Shown here in pieces: positions 23,082-33,893 of a stretch of DNA of 64,000 nucleotides. This stretch comes from Neurospora tetrasperma FGSC 2508 (Eukaryota > Ascomycota > Sordariomycetes > Sordariales > Sordariaceae): positions 3,421,762 through 3,485,761 of the forward strand of contig NW_009799100.1 in NCBI RefSeq assembly GCF_000213175.1. The letters are read 5' to 3'. The stretch's first letter is position 1. Each line of letters starts with the position of its first letter. Made by a program: the position numbers and the translations under genes. Below the pieces are notes generated by a model that worked only from the letters and a program-made list of their open reading frames with translations, was not told where the DNA came from and searched no databases.

Positions 23082-25111
23082 CTAGGTTGATGCCTTTGTA
23101 TTTTCTTGGAGATTTGCGGGGAGAAAGTCAGAATACCGATGCCGCAGGTACAGGTAGTAGAAGCAATAGTCTTTCTGTCAGGGCAACCGAGCAGCCGAGC
23201 GGCTATCTCTGCTTTTCTATGCGATGATGGATAAACGTGTGGATATGCCTCTGCTTTTCGTAGCTGTGCAGACGGGACGGGTCGGGACTTGATGGCCGCT
23301 GCGGCTGGGCACCAACAGCAACTCGGATGCACAGCTGTCGGGTACCGCGTCCTGTGGCGGTCGTCCTGGAGTCGTCTGTTTGTTCGGGCCGGAATATCTA
23401 CCGTAAGAGCAATGTCCAAGTGAGGCCTAGAATATGTGATTGATGAGTCGTTCCGTGGATAACGTGACAGCGAGCTGGCGACGTGGAAGAAATATCGATC
23501 AATGTGTACCACACCGCCGCCACTTCAGCTTGTCATCTGATTGTTGTTGCAGTCTCTTGGGGAGTACCGAGCCATGAGAGAAAGCCCATTCGCCCGTTGA
23601 GAGGAAAGAATGAAGATGACTGAAGGAGTTGGTTCATTCCGTCAAGACGCGACGGCCCTGGGCTACAGTAGAGGTATCGAGTTCGAGATGGAAGTCGAAA
23701 GCGGGCAGTCTCCCTCTTCCTGGCTCTTGCCTGTCTCTTTGGTTGCCGATTCTAAGGGTCGCTGTCGTGGATGATCCCGATGGGCTGCCAGAAGAGGCAG
23801 GCCTGTGGCAGGGGATGGCTTGTTGACACTGCCCTGCACCCTGGAATGGGAAACTGGGGGATTGATCTGCTTTTTAGCGGGCACTGCGGGGGAACCAGGC
23901 ACACCTAACAGCCCCAGGTGGGATTAAAAGGCGGGGTAGCGAGTTGGCGCAGCATGGCAGGCAGGCACGGACAGGGGACGGGAGGACGGCAATAGGCCCC
24001 GCTTACCCTTGGTCCATTACCATTGGACCTTTTACAGCTGAAGTCTCAGGGACGATGGCTGATTCAACGCCTTGGAAGGCTGTGATAACTCCACCGACAA
24101 CAAACATAGTACATGCTTGTCTCTCTCGTTCGTGACAAGATTGATGTGACCCTTGGCCGATAAACCGAACAAGGACAGTCTAATACGGCTTGTTGTAGTT
24201 AGAAAAGGCCATTACAAAACTGTAACAGGAGTTACCGCAGTTATCCGAAATAATCTACCTGTAGCTGCCTTGACCTGTAGCTAGAGTCCGTCCCTTCATC
24301 CAGACTGCCTTGAGATCAGGTCAGAAGTGCTGTTTTAGCTCGCTTGAATGTATGATAAGAGTATCCATATTCAAGGTCTAGGTATAAGGTACGGAATGTG
24401 ACGTGTTCGGTTTGTTCTTGTGACCATTCGGCAAGCCAACTGACTAGGTATCAACCATTTTGTCAGGAACGAGTCTCTCTTTCCAAGATGAATTGTCCCA
24501 TAACTTGTTCGAATCTACAACAAAGTTTTAAGAGTCGAACACTTCCACTTCAGTTATCAACTTGAACTCCAATCACCAATGTGCCCTCCACACCCAGACC
24601 CAGAATGCGCACGAGTGGATATTGACCGTGGCTGCCTAGAAGCTAAACGTTAGTGCTCCATAAAGCCGGCTATGAGCGCAACGCTAACAATGGCCACCTT
24701 CACCGGCGTACAAACTGCATTTATTTCCGTGTCTTTCTCTTCCTGCAACTTTGAGTACCTGCCTGCTTTCTTGTTTCTTTTCTTTCTTACCTATCCACAG
24801 AATGTAATCAAATGTACTTCGAGCATCTGGCATCCATCCCATCTCTCCATCTCCAAATCCACGTGCCAACTCTCGGACTCCTGATTATGTGCATTTTGTG
24901 GCGCCCCATCTGTAACGCCAACCGTTCGCCTTTCGGACGATCTCTGCGCCCAGACTCTCTCAGCCTCCGTTGCTCCAATTCACCCCTGGCGTGAATCCGA
25001 GATTGAAAACTCAGCCTTCCCCCCCTTCCTAGCTCGTTTCTTGTTCTCACTTCTCTTCCCGCATCTTTTCAGTCTCTCTGCGATCTGTGTGGTCATAATC
25101 CGTTATTCAAG
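23082..25111. other. Divergent spacer between the F-box gene and the transglutaminase-like gene
   Basis: This 2.0 kb stretch between two start codons should contain both promoters. Translations of its frames are short and unbiased. It has scattered CTAGGTA motifs near 24380 and 24449. A pyrimidine-rich leader precedes the ATG at 25112. No RNA gene or transposon was recognised. Confidence 0.45.
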
Positions 25112-27169
25112 ATGGCCGACGTGGAAGAGCCACAGTTTAACACGCTGGCGGAGCGCATCGCTGCCCTGAACCAGCAAAAGAACTTCAGCGCCCCTTCGAC
25201 TGCTGGTAAACGACCTCCGCCTCCGCCCCCTGTTCGAGCTGCAACAGATATTCCTGTGGTTCCTCCGACATTACCGAATCGAAATGAAGGTCTCCCGACT
25301 CCGTCGCTTCCTCCACGCCCAACTCGGGCTGCTTCCGCTATTGACAGGCCTCCCCCACTGCCGCGACGAACCACCGAACAGGATATTCCCGAAGACAAGC
25401 CGATGCCCACCGTGAACAAGAAGCCGCCGCCATTGCCCTCCCGAAACTCTATACAGCATACCCCTCCGGCTCTCCCGTCTCGACGACCAACCCCCTCGGC
25501 TTCTCTTCCTGTCCCAGGCGTTCGAAGAAACTCCAACTCGTCCGACATCTCACACCTTTCCAATGTGTCCGCATCGTCCTGGAATAACACAGCCTCTTCG
25601 TCCGCGCGCACTAGCATTACATCGGATTCCGGCCATCCTCTTAGGAAACTACCGCCAGCTTTCGATCAAGCTAAGCTACCGCCACTACCTCCGACACGAC
25701 GGGAGCTCGAAGCAAAGGCCCGGGAAGCACAGCAAGAGCAAGAAAGAGAAGCAAATAGATCAGCTCCGCCCGCCGTATCCCAAGGCCCCCCGCGACTTCC
25801 CTCACGTTCTTCTTTACCGCCTCCGTCTACTGCGTCCCGCGAACCCCCGGCACTCCCGTCACGCCCATCTCTGCCACCCAGGCTTCCTTCGCGGCCCGCT
25901 AGGCATTCTACCTTCCCCGACGTCGAGGAAGAGCCGGGCCCACCCCTTCCCAACCGCCGTCTGCCACCTCCAACACTCAGCGACAGACCCAAGTCGGTTC
26001 CAGAGCCAGCACCACCACCCATCCCGCTGAGTTCCCGACCTACATTTGATGCCGTTGTCTCTCGAAAAGCCAATGGCACCGAGGTCATTCCTCGATCAGT
26101 CTCCGCCCCTCCAGTCGGTCCAGACTGTCTCATATGCCGTGACTTCTCCGGGCCTGATACTGTTGCGGCGCAGCATCCAATCTCTTCGCTTCCACGTCAT
26201 GACACTATCCGTTACCTAGCCCACGTCCTCTGCGATCCGTTCGACTCCCCCACTGACAAAGCCCGTGCCATCTTCACCTGGTGTCACCACAACATGGCAT
26301 ACGACACCCACGGCTTCTTCAATAATTGCATTCCGCACCATTCGTCACCCGCCGAGCAGATATTCAGCGGCAAGGCCGTTTGCCAGGGTTACGCAGATGT
26401 GTACAAAGCCATTGCCCTCGCTGCCGGACTCGACTGTGTCCTCATCAGCGGTCACGGCAAGGGGTTCGGCCACCACGATCTAGCCTCTGGCTCTTCTGTT
26501 CCTCCTGAAGAATCAAACCACGCCTGGAACGCGGTTCGCATTGATGGCGGTGAATGGAAGATCATCGACGCTTGCTGGGGCGCCGGCCACCTGGGGGACG
26601 ACAGACTCTTCCATAAGAAGTTCAGTCCGGAGATGTTCTACCTCCCCAACGAGATCATCGGCAAAAAACACTTTCCAACGGACCGGAGACACTTTTACCG
26701 GTCTGATGGGCGCGTCTTGACTTGGGAAGAGTACATTCTCGGAGACGGCCCTACTCCGTGCTGGTACGGCGACGCGGACAAAGATGGACTGGATCAGTTC
26801 AGCCTGGAGCCGCGTACGGCACCAATTCCCGTCTACAGCGGCGAAGTGGTGCGGTTTCAGTTTAGCAAGGTGTGCGTGCACTGGGACCCGGAAAAGAACG
26901 GAGGGGGGAAGCAGTACCTGTTCGTAGTGGCGATCGAGGGGCGTGATGGCAGAAACAAGGATTTTGTGCCCTTGGATACGGACGGGTTCTGGTGGTGGAC
27001 GGACATACCTGCCATTGATCTGGGAGCGCCGGGACAGAAGATCACCGTGTTTGCGGTGTCGACGATTGATAATAAGTGTGCGAGAGGGTTGACGAAGGAG
27101 GAGTGGTTGAGAAAGAAGGGGAGGTGTGCGTACAGCTTCGTGGGGATATGTGCTTGGGATTTGGTTTAA
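25112..27169 (+). CDS. Proline-rich protein with transglutaminase-like (TGc) domain
   Basis: A single exon encodes 685 residues from ATG 25112. Residues 1-345 are disordered and packed with polyproline SH3-ligand motifs such as PPPLPSR, PALPSRP and RPPPPPP. From about 370 to 530 lies a transglutaminase-like core with the expected catalytic triad: C424 (GKAVCQGYADVYKA), H470 (SNHAWNAV) and D486 (WKIIDACWG). The C-terminal about 150 residues form a beta-rich domain seen in the same fungal family. The core resembles the TGc domains of fungal Cyk3 and of the animal kyphoscoliosis peptidase. Cyk3 acts with an SH3 domain in cytokinesis; this protein has no SH3 domain but many SH3 ligands, so it may be a partner of such a scaffold. 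Catalysis is untested. Confidence 0.85.
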   Translation: MADVEEPQFNTLAERIAALNQQKNFSAPSTAGKRPPPPPPVRAATDIPVVPPTLPNRNEGLPTPSLPPRPTRAASAIDRPPPLPRRTTEQDIPEDKPMPTVNKKPPPLPSRNSIQHTPPALPSRRPTPSASLPVPGVRRNSNSSDISHLSNVSASSWNNTASSSARTSITSDSGHPLRKLPPAFDQAKLPPLPPTRRELEAKAREAQQEQEREANRSAPPAVSQGPPRLPSRSSLPPPSTASREPPALPSRPSLPPRLPSRPARHSTFPDVEEEPGPPLPNRRLPPPTLSDRPKSVPEPAPPPIPLSSRPTFDAVVSRKANGTEVIPRSVSAPPVGPDCLICRDFSGPDTVAAQHPISSLPRHDTIRYLAHVLCDPFDSPTDKARAIFTWCHHNMAYDTHGFFNNCIPHHSSPAEQIFSGKAVCQGYADVYKAIALAAGLDCVLISGHGKGFGHHDLASGSSVPPEESNHAWNAVRIDGGEWKIIDACWGAGHLGDDRLFHKKFSPEMFYLPNEIIGKKHFPTDRRHFYRSDGRVLTWEEYILGDGPTPCWYGDADKDGLDQFSLEPRTAPIPVYSGEVVRFQFSKVCVHWDPEKNGGGKQYLFVVAIEGRDGRNKDFVPLDTDGFWWWTDIPAIDLGAPGQKITVFAVSTIDNKCARGLTKEEWLRKKGRCAYSFVGICAWDLV

Positions 27170-27527
27170 GGGAGTTGATATCTCGACTCTTTGCAATGTT
27201 ACTCCAGCACATTGGATGAACGGGATAATGCGCACAGACAGAGATGTTCGGATGATGTGGATTTCAGACGGTCTTGGATTTGTTACCAGTTTCTTGGGGC
27301 TTCTTTATAAAGAGCATATCAAATGGAGCTGGGAGTTTTGGGTCCTTGGTCTTTTCGCGTCCGGTGGGAAATAGGTTACATACTATCATCTAATGATCAA
27401 CCTCCTTGACAGCATTTCAACTCCCGAGTTTGCCTACAAATAATGATAATCGAGGCAACTAGGTTGCCTCTCTGTAGTATCACCCACCTGTAACGTTAAT
27501 TTCAGCCCTCGGCTATTCACTGATAAT
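27170..27527. other. Short convergent 3' spacer
   Basis: This holds the 3' ends of the TGc gene and the methyltransferase gene. Nothing else is visible. Confidence 0.5.
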
Positions 27528-29269
27528 TCAATTCCCCTCCCTTAAAACACCAACATGCACCACAAACCCCGATGTTCCCCCACCTCCGCCCTCACTCTTC
27601 AGCCCATCAATCATCAGGTCATCAGGCACCCTCCAACACCGAAAATCCTGCACGAATCGCTTTATCCACGCTTCGAAGACGTCCGAGTTCCTGAGTACTT
27701 GGGCCACCACCACCACCGTCGGCCTCCCTCCATTATCGGTGGTGGTGGCGGTGGTGCTGCTGCCGCGTAGCTTGCAAATATCCACACAGGTGGTAACGAA
27801 GGGATCAACCAGCGCCTCGTTGTAGATGCAATCGCAAGCAACCACCAGATCGAAACTCGCAGCAACCGGCTGAGCAAGTGAGGAGGTGGGCGTATCCTGC
27901 TCCCAATCTAGTGCCCTGAAAACCAATCTCTCTCCCGGTCCCTTCTCTTCTGTTGCCGATGATGATGACGATGATGATGATGCTTTCTTTGACCCCTTTC
28001 CTCCTCCTCCTTTCTTGCCCTTCCCTCCCTGACCACCACCACTCCCGACGAGAGACTGCTGCTGCTGCTGCTGCTGCTGCACTACAGACGACCAGTTCTC
28101 GTTGATGTTGCGCTCCACCAGCTTGGAGACGTACGCCTGGTCGGTGAGGACGTACCTACCAACGCGGGGGGCAAGTAAAAGGCCGACGATGGCGGAGGTG
28201 CCGGCGCCTAGTTCGATTACGGTTGTCGTCGTCGTCGTCGGAGAAAAAGACGATGAGGGGCTGTTATTATGGTTGAAGAGGTTGAGGTGCGTGGAGAGAG
28301 GGTTCGAGGCGGAGGAAATCCAGGTTGCGAAAAGGGGGGTTATTCGCCATGTTACTTGTTGAGTGAAGACGAGAGTTTTAGTGAATGCTTGGATAGGTAG
28401 AAATCGGGGTGTGAGTTTGAGGGAGGAAAGGGGAAAGTGGGAAGCGGGTAAAAAGGAAGGAGGGTTTAAGAAGTATGCCACGAAAGAGGTATTAGACAGG
28501 GTCTGGATAGCGTGTGTCCAAATAGGTAGGGTTCAAGTAGCAAGACCAATTGGTGCAGGGAGGTACAAATTTATGTTGATGCGCACGAGTGACTAGTCTA
28601 TACTTGTACATATGCGACTTCGTGCACACGTGTAGATGTGTGCTCAATGCTACAGCAACATATGTAGGCTGGAAAAGCACAGGCAGGGAAGATGGAAGCG
28701 CATCGATAACGGATGCCAAAGTCAACAATGAGAGCTGTTGCTCGGGCAACGGTTAAGGAGATGAGTGACAGATCGTCGTCGCATGGGGCAGGCGGCCAGC
28801 AATGGACGAGTAATGAGTGAGGGTCAGGGTCAGGGGTAAACAGAAGGAGGGTAGGGTACCGGTGGTGAGGGGTCCCGAGGAGCTGGTGCAATGGCATGGC
28901 TAGGAGGGTGGGTTTTTCTTTAATTGATTTACGCACCGGCTCCGGTGGTTCCTCCGGCACGGGCCGAGGAGAGGATTCCCGGTGATTGATGGATCGTAAG
29001 CTCTCGACCGGCCACGGTGAGTTGCAACTCGGTGGTCTTGGGATCGATGATCCCCAGATCTGATGAAGGCAGGTCTTGGGCGTAGAGATCATATGTCTCT
29101 GTTTGTTGATTGGTTGTAATTTCCAAGTCAGTTATGTGAGGCTCTGTTTACTTAAAAGGCACTTTGCGCGCAAACCTTCATCAGCATCGTCCAAGTCCTT
29201 GATCTCTTTTCCGAGCAATCGCAAGAAGCTTTTCAGCTCTTCGCAGCCCCCCTCATGATGCCTCTCCAT
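27528..29269 (-). CDS. rkm5: Protein lysine methyltransferase, RKM5/METTL21-like
   Basis: Three exons fit: 29176-29269 (MERHHEGG start), 28937-29098 and 27528-28354, giving 360 residues. Intron 1 is 77 nt (GTTTGC...ACAG); intron 2 is 582 nt (GTGCGT...CAAG), long for this genome. The splice across intron 2 joins QSPGILSSARAGGTTGA to VTWRITPLFATW, a run expected for this family. The SAM-binding motif VIELGAGTSAIVG starts at about residue 131, and FDLVVACDCIYNEALVDPF carries the motif that follows the active strand. Yeast Rkm5 monomethylates ribosomal protein L1. The sequence between these motifs is interrupted by a low-complexity insert (residues about 178-223: Q8, then Gly/Lys and Ser9). The start codon is the least certain part. 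Confidence 0.8.
27958..27982 (+). repeat. GAT-type trinucleotide microsatellite in the methyltransferase coding region
   Basis: An almost perfect GAT/GAC run on the plus strand encodes a Ser tract in the minus-strand methyltransferase. It lies inside the low-complexity insert. Confidence 0.8.
28056..28080 (+). repeat. CTG trinucleotide microsatellite encoding polyglutamine
   Basis: Eight CTG units on the plus strand read as CAG on the coding strand and give eight glutamines in the methyltransferase. Such tracts often vary in length between strains. Confidence 0.9.
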
Positions 29270-31637
29270 TCTGGTTACCACTGAGTGTGCGTAGTCCGGA
29301 CTCGCTTCGTTGTTGTTGCTGTTGGCTAGCTACTTGCCACTTACAGACTGACGCACAATTTGATGCAATGCGTGAGTGCGAGCGAGATGCCAACCGACCC
29401 TGCAAGTTACGAGATAGGAAACCACAAAGACGACATCCAGTGGAGAGCAGACAGAGCTTGGCAAGGAGCCTTGGGGAAAAAAACAAGAAGGAAATGCGGA
29501 GGCGAGGAGGAGAGACAGACACAGGGACTGGCCTGGACGGGGCAGACGGCAGACTGGGATGACATTATTTTGTTGAGCAGCCGGAGTGGAGAAAACCGAC
29601 GAATCGCAGCCGTCCGGGTCTCCATTTCCAATGCTTGGTCCGGCGGGACAACAGACGACAGTCGGACAGCTTTGCAGGAAGAAGAGAAGCAATTGGGCTT
29701 TTTGTAGGGAAGGAAACCAGAGAGCATCCCTGGTGGTGATGTATGCTGTTCCTGCTGTCCTCCCGGACATCTCCTTCCCTCCGTCTTATGTACATGGGCT
29801 TGTGGTCGAGCCGGAGCACTTCGGGTTGCGGGTACTTGAAGGCGGAGGGATGCGCGCATGGGAGATGCATCCCAGCTGTGGAGGCTCTCGGGACGGATGT
29901 CAAAAAAAGGCGGGGAATGAAATGTCTTGGAGTCTTGGAAGCAAGCTTCCCGCTTGTAGATTTCAGGTCGAAAACCAAGAAACAATCACAGTGACCGTCA
30001 TCACACGCCTGCGCACCCACTTGGACCATTCTCGCTTGTTTCCGTGCCTCTTTCAGGATAGCTTGCCAAGTTGACAAGTTGGTTAGATCGTGGAGTCTGG
30101 GCCTCTGGGAAGAGTGAACTTGTGGTACACGCAGTCCTTCGGGGCTGATGTTGTGATTGTGCTCCTATGGTGTTGAATTCTTGTATGAAGGTATCACAGG
30201 CGCAATGCTGTTGTCGTTGGCCGAGATCCTTAATACTAGACGGGAGAGTCCCATTCGATGTGACGACTTGCTCGGCTCCGTTGTTTCGCTCCTGTGGCTC
30301 TACCCAAACCCTACCTTACCCTAAAGCATCGTAGCATCTCGTAGTATCGCCAAATTTCTTTTCTTTTTGTGCCTAAATAGTGAAGCCAACAGTGCCCGCT
30401 TACTGCCTCGTCCATTCAAAGGCAATCCAGCAAATACTCCGAGACCGCCCAAGGTGATGCGCTAGAGGTAAGGTCTGCCCGGCTTGTTCGGAAGAGCTCC
30501 ACATTGATCCAAATCGGAGAGCACTAGGCCGTGTTTAGTGTTTGGAGGAAGTTCAAGTTCATGAAAGAGACAGACGGTCTGGAGAAGGGTCAGTCGCGGC
30601 AAGACAAGATCAACAAAGAAAAAAAAAAGGGGTTGAGACGACGTCTGCGAACTGGTTGCTGCGATGCGCCATGTATTTCAGTGTGCAGAAGCGCTCGAAA
30701 TGGACACGATGCATGGAAGTGACTTTACCAGCACTGCATATGTATCCATCTCTAACGTTACGTACCTACCTAGGTACACTACACTAGAGTGGTGACATTG
30801 TTGGCTTCCACTTGTGCCGGCCACAGCACTTTCCCAACAATGGAGAAGTTTAGAGACGCGCTATCCTTACTCGATTAGCGCATCTCAAGGCAAAGCTGTC
30901 TGTTTCGTCATGGGAAGTCTCGCGGGCAAGGGCAGACGGCAAGGGCCAAGAGTTGCAAGAGCACGTTAAGACCGCGGCACCTAGAGGTAGAGAAAGCTCG
31001 AGCCACGCATCTGTGTGCTTGACTGCGCTAGCCTGCCTGGCGTCATCTGCCCTGGCCAGATGGCTTTGGAGTGGGGCTCTTGGTGCAGGCAGTGGACCAA
31101 TGGGCCCCTTGCCAGTCCAAGTGGGCAGTCCCCAAAATGAAAATAACATCCCAACCCCAACTGAGCGCATCCCGTCCAAGTCTCAAGTGGAAGTGCCGCT
31201 GTGGCCATCGTCCCGTCCGAGGAACTGAAGAGACAGAAAAGAAACTCCTTTCCCCTTCCGTTACTTCCACCTCCACCTCCACCTCTATTCTTGTCCTCTC
31301 TCCCGTCCCGTCTTCTTCCCCCGTTCTTCACCTCCATACCTATCCTATCCATACCTATCCAAACCACCAACAATCTCCAAGTCGCATTGCTGATTACAAG
31401 ACGGCGACACGACCTTCCACATCCGCACACACACACACACACACACACACCCAAGACCCGCAACCGACACTAGGGCGGGATTCTGTTTAGCGCGACCGCG
31501 GTCTCGGCAATCCGTGCATCTCCTCCCCCATTTCTCGATAAAGACCGGCTTCCTCCCTGGCAGCGACCCCTCCCGACCAATAGAGAAAACCACGCTCTCG
31601 AGCTCTACCTATCTAACTCCTAATATCATCGCCCATC
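29270..31637. other. Divergent spacer between rkm5 and the acyl-CoA synthetase
   Basis: This 2.4 kb stretch separates two divergent starts. It contains a TACCTAGGTA palindrome at 30767-30776 and a CA microsatellite near 31.43 kb. Overlapping frames on both strands at 29.3-30.1 kb have mutually exclusive unbiased translations and are not accepted as genes. No RNA gene was recognised. Confidence 0.45.
31426..31451 (+). repeat. CA dinucleotide microsatellite
   Basis: About thirteen CA units lie some 190 nt upstream of the acyl-CoA synthetase ATG, so in its promoter or 5' leader. Confidence 0.95.
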
Positions 31638-33893
31638 ATGGTCATCCCAACGTTGACGCCAGTCCCCAAGCTGGTCGCCAAGCCCCCCTATACTCTCGAT
31701 GTCCCAGGCCAGACGCCCGTCGAGGGCGAGACTCCTGTTCGTCGCATTCCCCTCGCCATCGACGGTCTGCATGCCATACCCCCAAACAGGCGATGGGGCG
31801 AGAATGAGGCCATCGGTGAGGAAATCGATACCGTCTACAAACTCGTCAAGTGGGCTGCCCTCGCACATGGCGAGTCCCAGTGTATGGGCTCCCGCAAGCT
31901 TGTAAACACGCATGTTGAGACCAAGAAGGTCAAGAAGATGGTGGATGGTGAGGAGCGCGAGGTGGACAAGAACTGGACCTACTTCGAGCTCGGCCACTAC
32001 GAGTTCATTACCTTCAAGGACTACGAGCAGCTCACGCTTGACGTTGGCGCTGGTCTGCGCGCCATCGGCCTCAACAAGGGCGACCGTGTCCACATCTTTG
32101 CCGCGACAAGCCAGAACTGGCTCGCCATGTCTCATGGTTCCGCGACCCAGTCCATGCCCATCGTGACTGCCTACGACACACTCGGCGCCGAAGGTCTCAA
32201 GTACTCCATGGTCGCTACCAATGCCAAGGCCATCTTCCTCGACCCCCATCTTCTCCCTACCCTCAACGGCGTTCTTGAGCATGCCAAGGGCATCACACAC
32301 GTCATCTGGAACAACCAGAACAAGGTCAAGGAAGCCCACATTGAGGCTCTCAGGAACGAGCGCGGTGTTACTGTCTTGAGCTTCGATGAGCTTGTCCAGC
32401 TCGGCAAGCAGAACCCCGTCGCGCCCGTCGCGCCCGCCCCTGAGGATCTCTGCTGCATCATGTACACCTCCGGTTCTACCGGTACCCCCAAGGGTGTCCC
32501 CCTGAAGCACAGCAACGTCGTCGCTGCGGGTAAGTGGCCGCAAACTGTTTTTTTCCCCTCTTCTCTGTACGTGAACTGATATTAACGTCCTTGTTACAGT
32601 CGCTGGTGTCTGCCCCGTAGTCCAGCCCTTCGTTGGCCCCGGTGACCGCCTCCTGACCTACCTTCCCCTCGCTCACATTCTCGAATTCGTTTTCGAGAAC
32701 GCCTCCCTCTACTGGGGTTCAACCATGGGTTATGGTAACCCCAAGACCCTCTCCGACACCTCCGTCCGCAACTGCCTCGGCGATATCCGCGAGTTTCAAC
32801 CCAGCGTTTTGGTTGGTGTGCCCGCCGTCTGGGAAACCGTCAAAAAGGGCATTCTCGCCAAGGTCAACGCTGGCAGCCCTCTCCTCCGCAACCTTTTCTG
32901 GGGCGCACTTGCTCTCAAGGAGAAGCTTATGGGCCTTGGTCTTCCTGGAAGTGGTCTTTTGGACGCCATTGTGTTCAAGAAGATCAAGGATGCCACTGGT
33001 GGTCGCATGAAGCTTTGCTTGAACGGTGGTGGCCCTGTCGCCAAGGATACCCAGAAGTTCATCTCCATGGCCATCTGCCCCATGATTATCGGCTATGGTC
33101 TTACCGAGACGACCGCTATGGGTACCCTCCAGAACCCCAATGAGTGGACTGCTGAGTCCATTGGCGCCATGCCCGCCTCGATCGAGGCCAAGCTCGTCGA
33201 CTTCGCCGACGCCGGTTACTTCGCCACTAACAAGCCCAACCCCCAGGGTGAAATCTGGCTCCGTGGCCCCTCTGTGCTCTCCGAATACTATGAGAACCCC
33301 GAGGAGACCGCTGCCGCTGTGACCGCGGACGGCTGGTTCAAGACCGGCGACATCGGCGAGTGGGACCAGAACGGCCATCTCAAGATCATTGACCGCAAGA
33401 AGAACCTCGTCAAGACTCTCAACGGCGAGTACATTGCTCTTGAGAAGCTCGAGTCCATCTACCGCTCCGCCGCCGTCGTCGCCAATATTTGCGTCTATGC
33501 CGACCAGGATCGTTCCAAGCCCATCGCCATCATCGTTCCCGCGGAACCCGCCCTTAAGAAGCTCGCCTCTTCGAGTGGTGTCAAGGGTGACAGCTTGGAG
33601 GAGCTCGTACACAACAAGAAGCTCCAGGCTGCCGTTCTCAAGGAGCTCCAGAACGCCGGTCGTGCCGGCGGCCTTTCTGGCATTGAGATTATCGAGGGTG
33701 TCGTCATGTCGGATGAGGAGTGGACCCCCCAGAACGTGAGTTTTCCACTGCCTACATCTGTTTGTTTTACCTAACCCATCGCTAACCAAATGAATTACAG
33801 GGTCTTGTAACGGCCGCCCAGAAGCTCAACCGCAAGGGCATTCTCAACAAGTACAAGAAGGAGGTTGATGAGGCTTATGGCCCCAAGCAGTAG
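31638..33893 (+). CDS. Long-chain fatty-acid-CoA ligase (FAA1/FAA4-like)
   Basis: Exons 31638-32529, 32600-33735 and 33801-33893 encode 706 residues. The introns start GTAAGT and GTGAGT; the ends are TTACAG in both, and the second has a GCTAACC branch site. The protein is an ANL-superfamily adenylating enzyme: the ATP/AMP loop YTSGSTGTPKG starts at residue 276, YGLTET at 463, and the fatty-acyl signature GWFKTGDIGEW at 542, followed by DRKKNLVKTLNGEYIALEKLE. It activates long-chain fatty acids to acyl-CoA with ATP, for lipid synthesis, protein acylation or beta-oxidation. There is no N-terminal membrane anchor or obvious C-terminal peroxisomal signal (ends YGPKQ), so a cytosolic or lipid-droplet/ER-associated form like yeast Faa1 is most likely. 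Strong codon bias implies high expression. Confidence 0.94.

Noticed and set aside
31626-32543. 305-codon and 356-codon minus-strand frames opposite the acyl-CoA synthetase (31.6-32.5 and 32.7-33.8 kb)
   Set aside because: Same cause as above: antisense to a highly biased, well-recognised gene.
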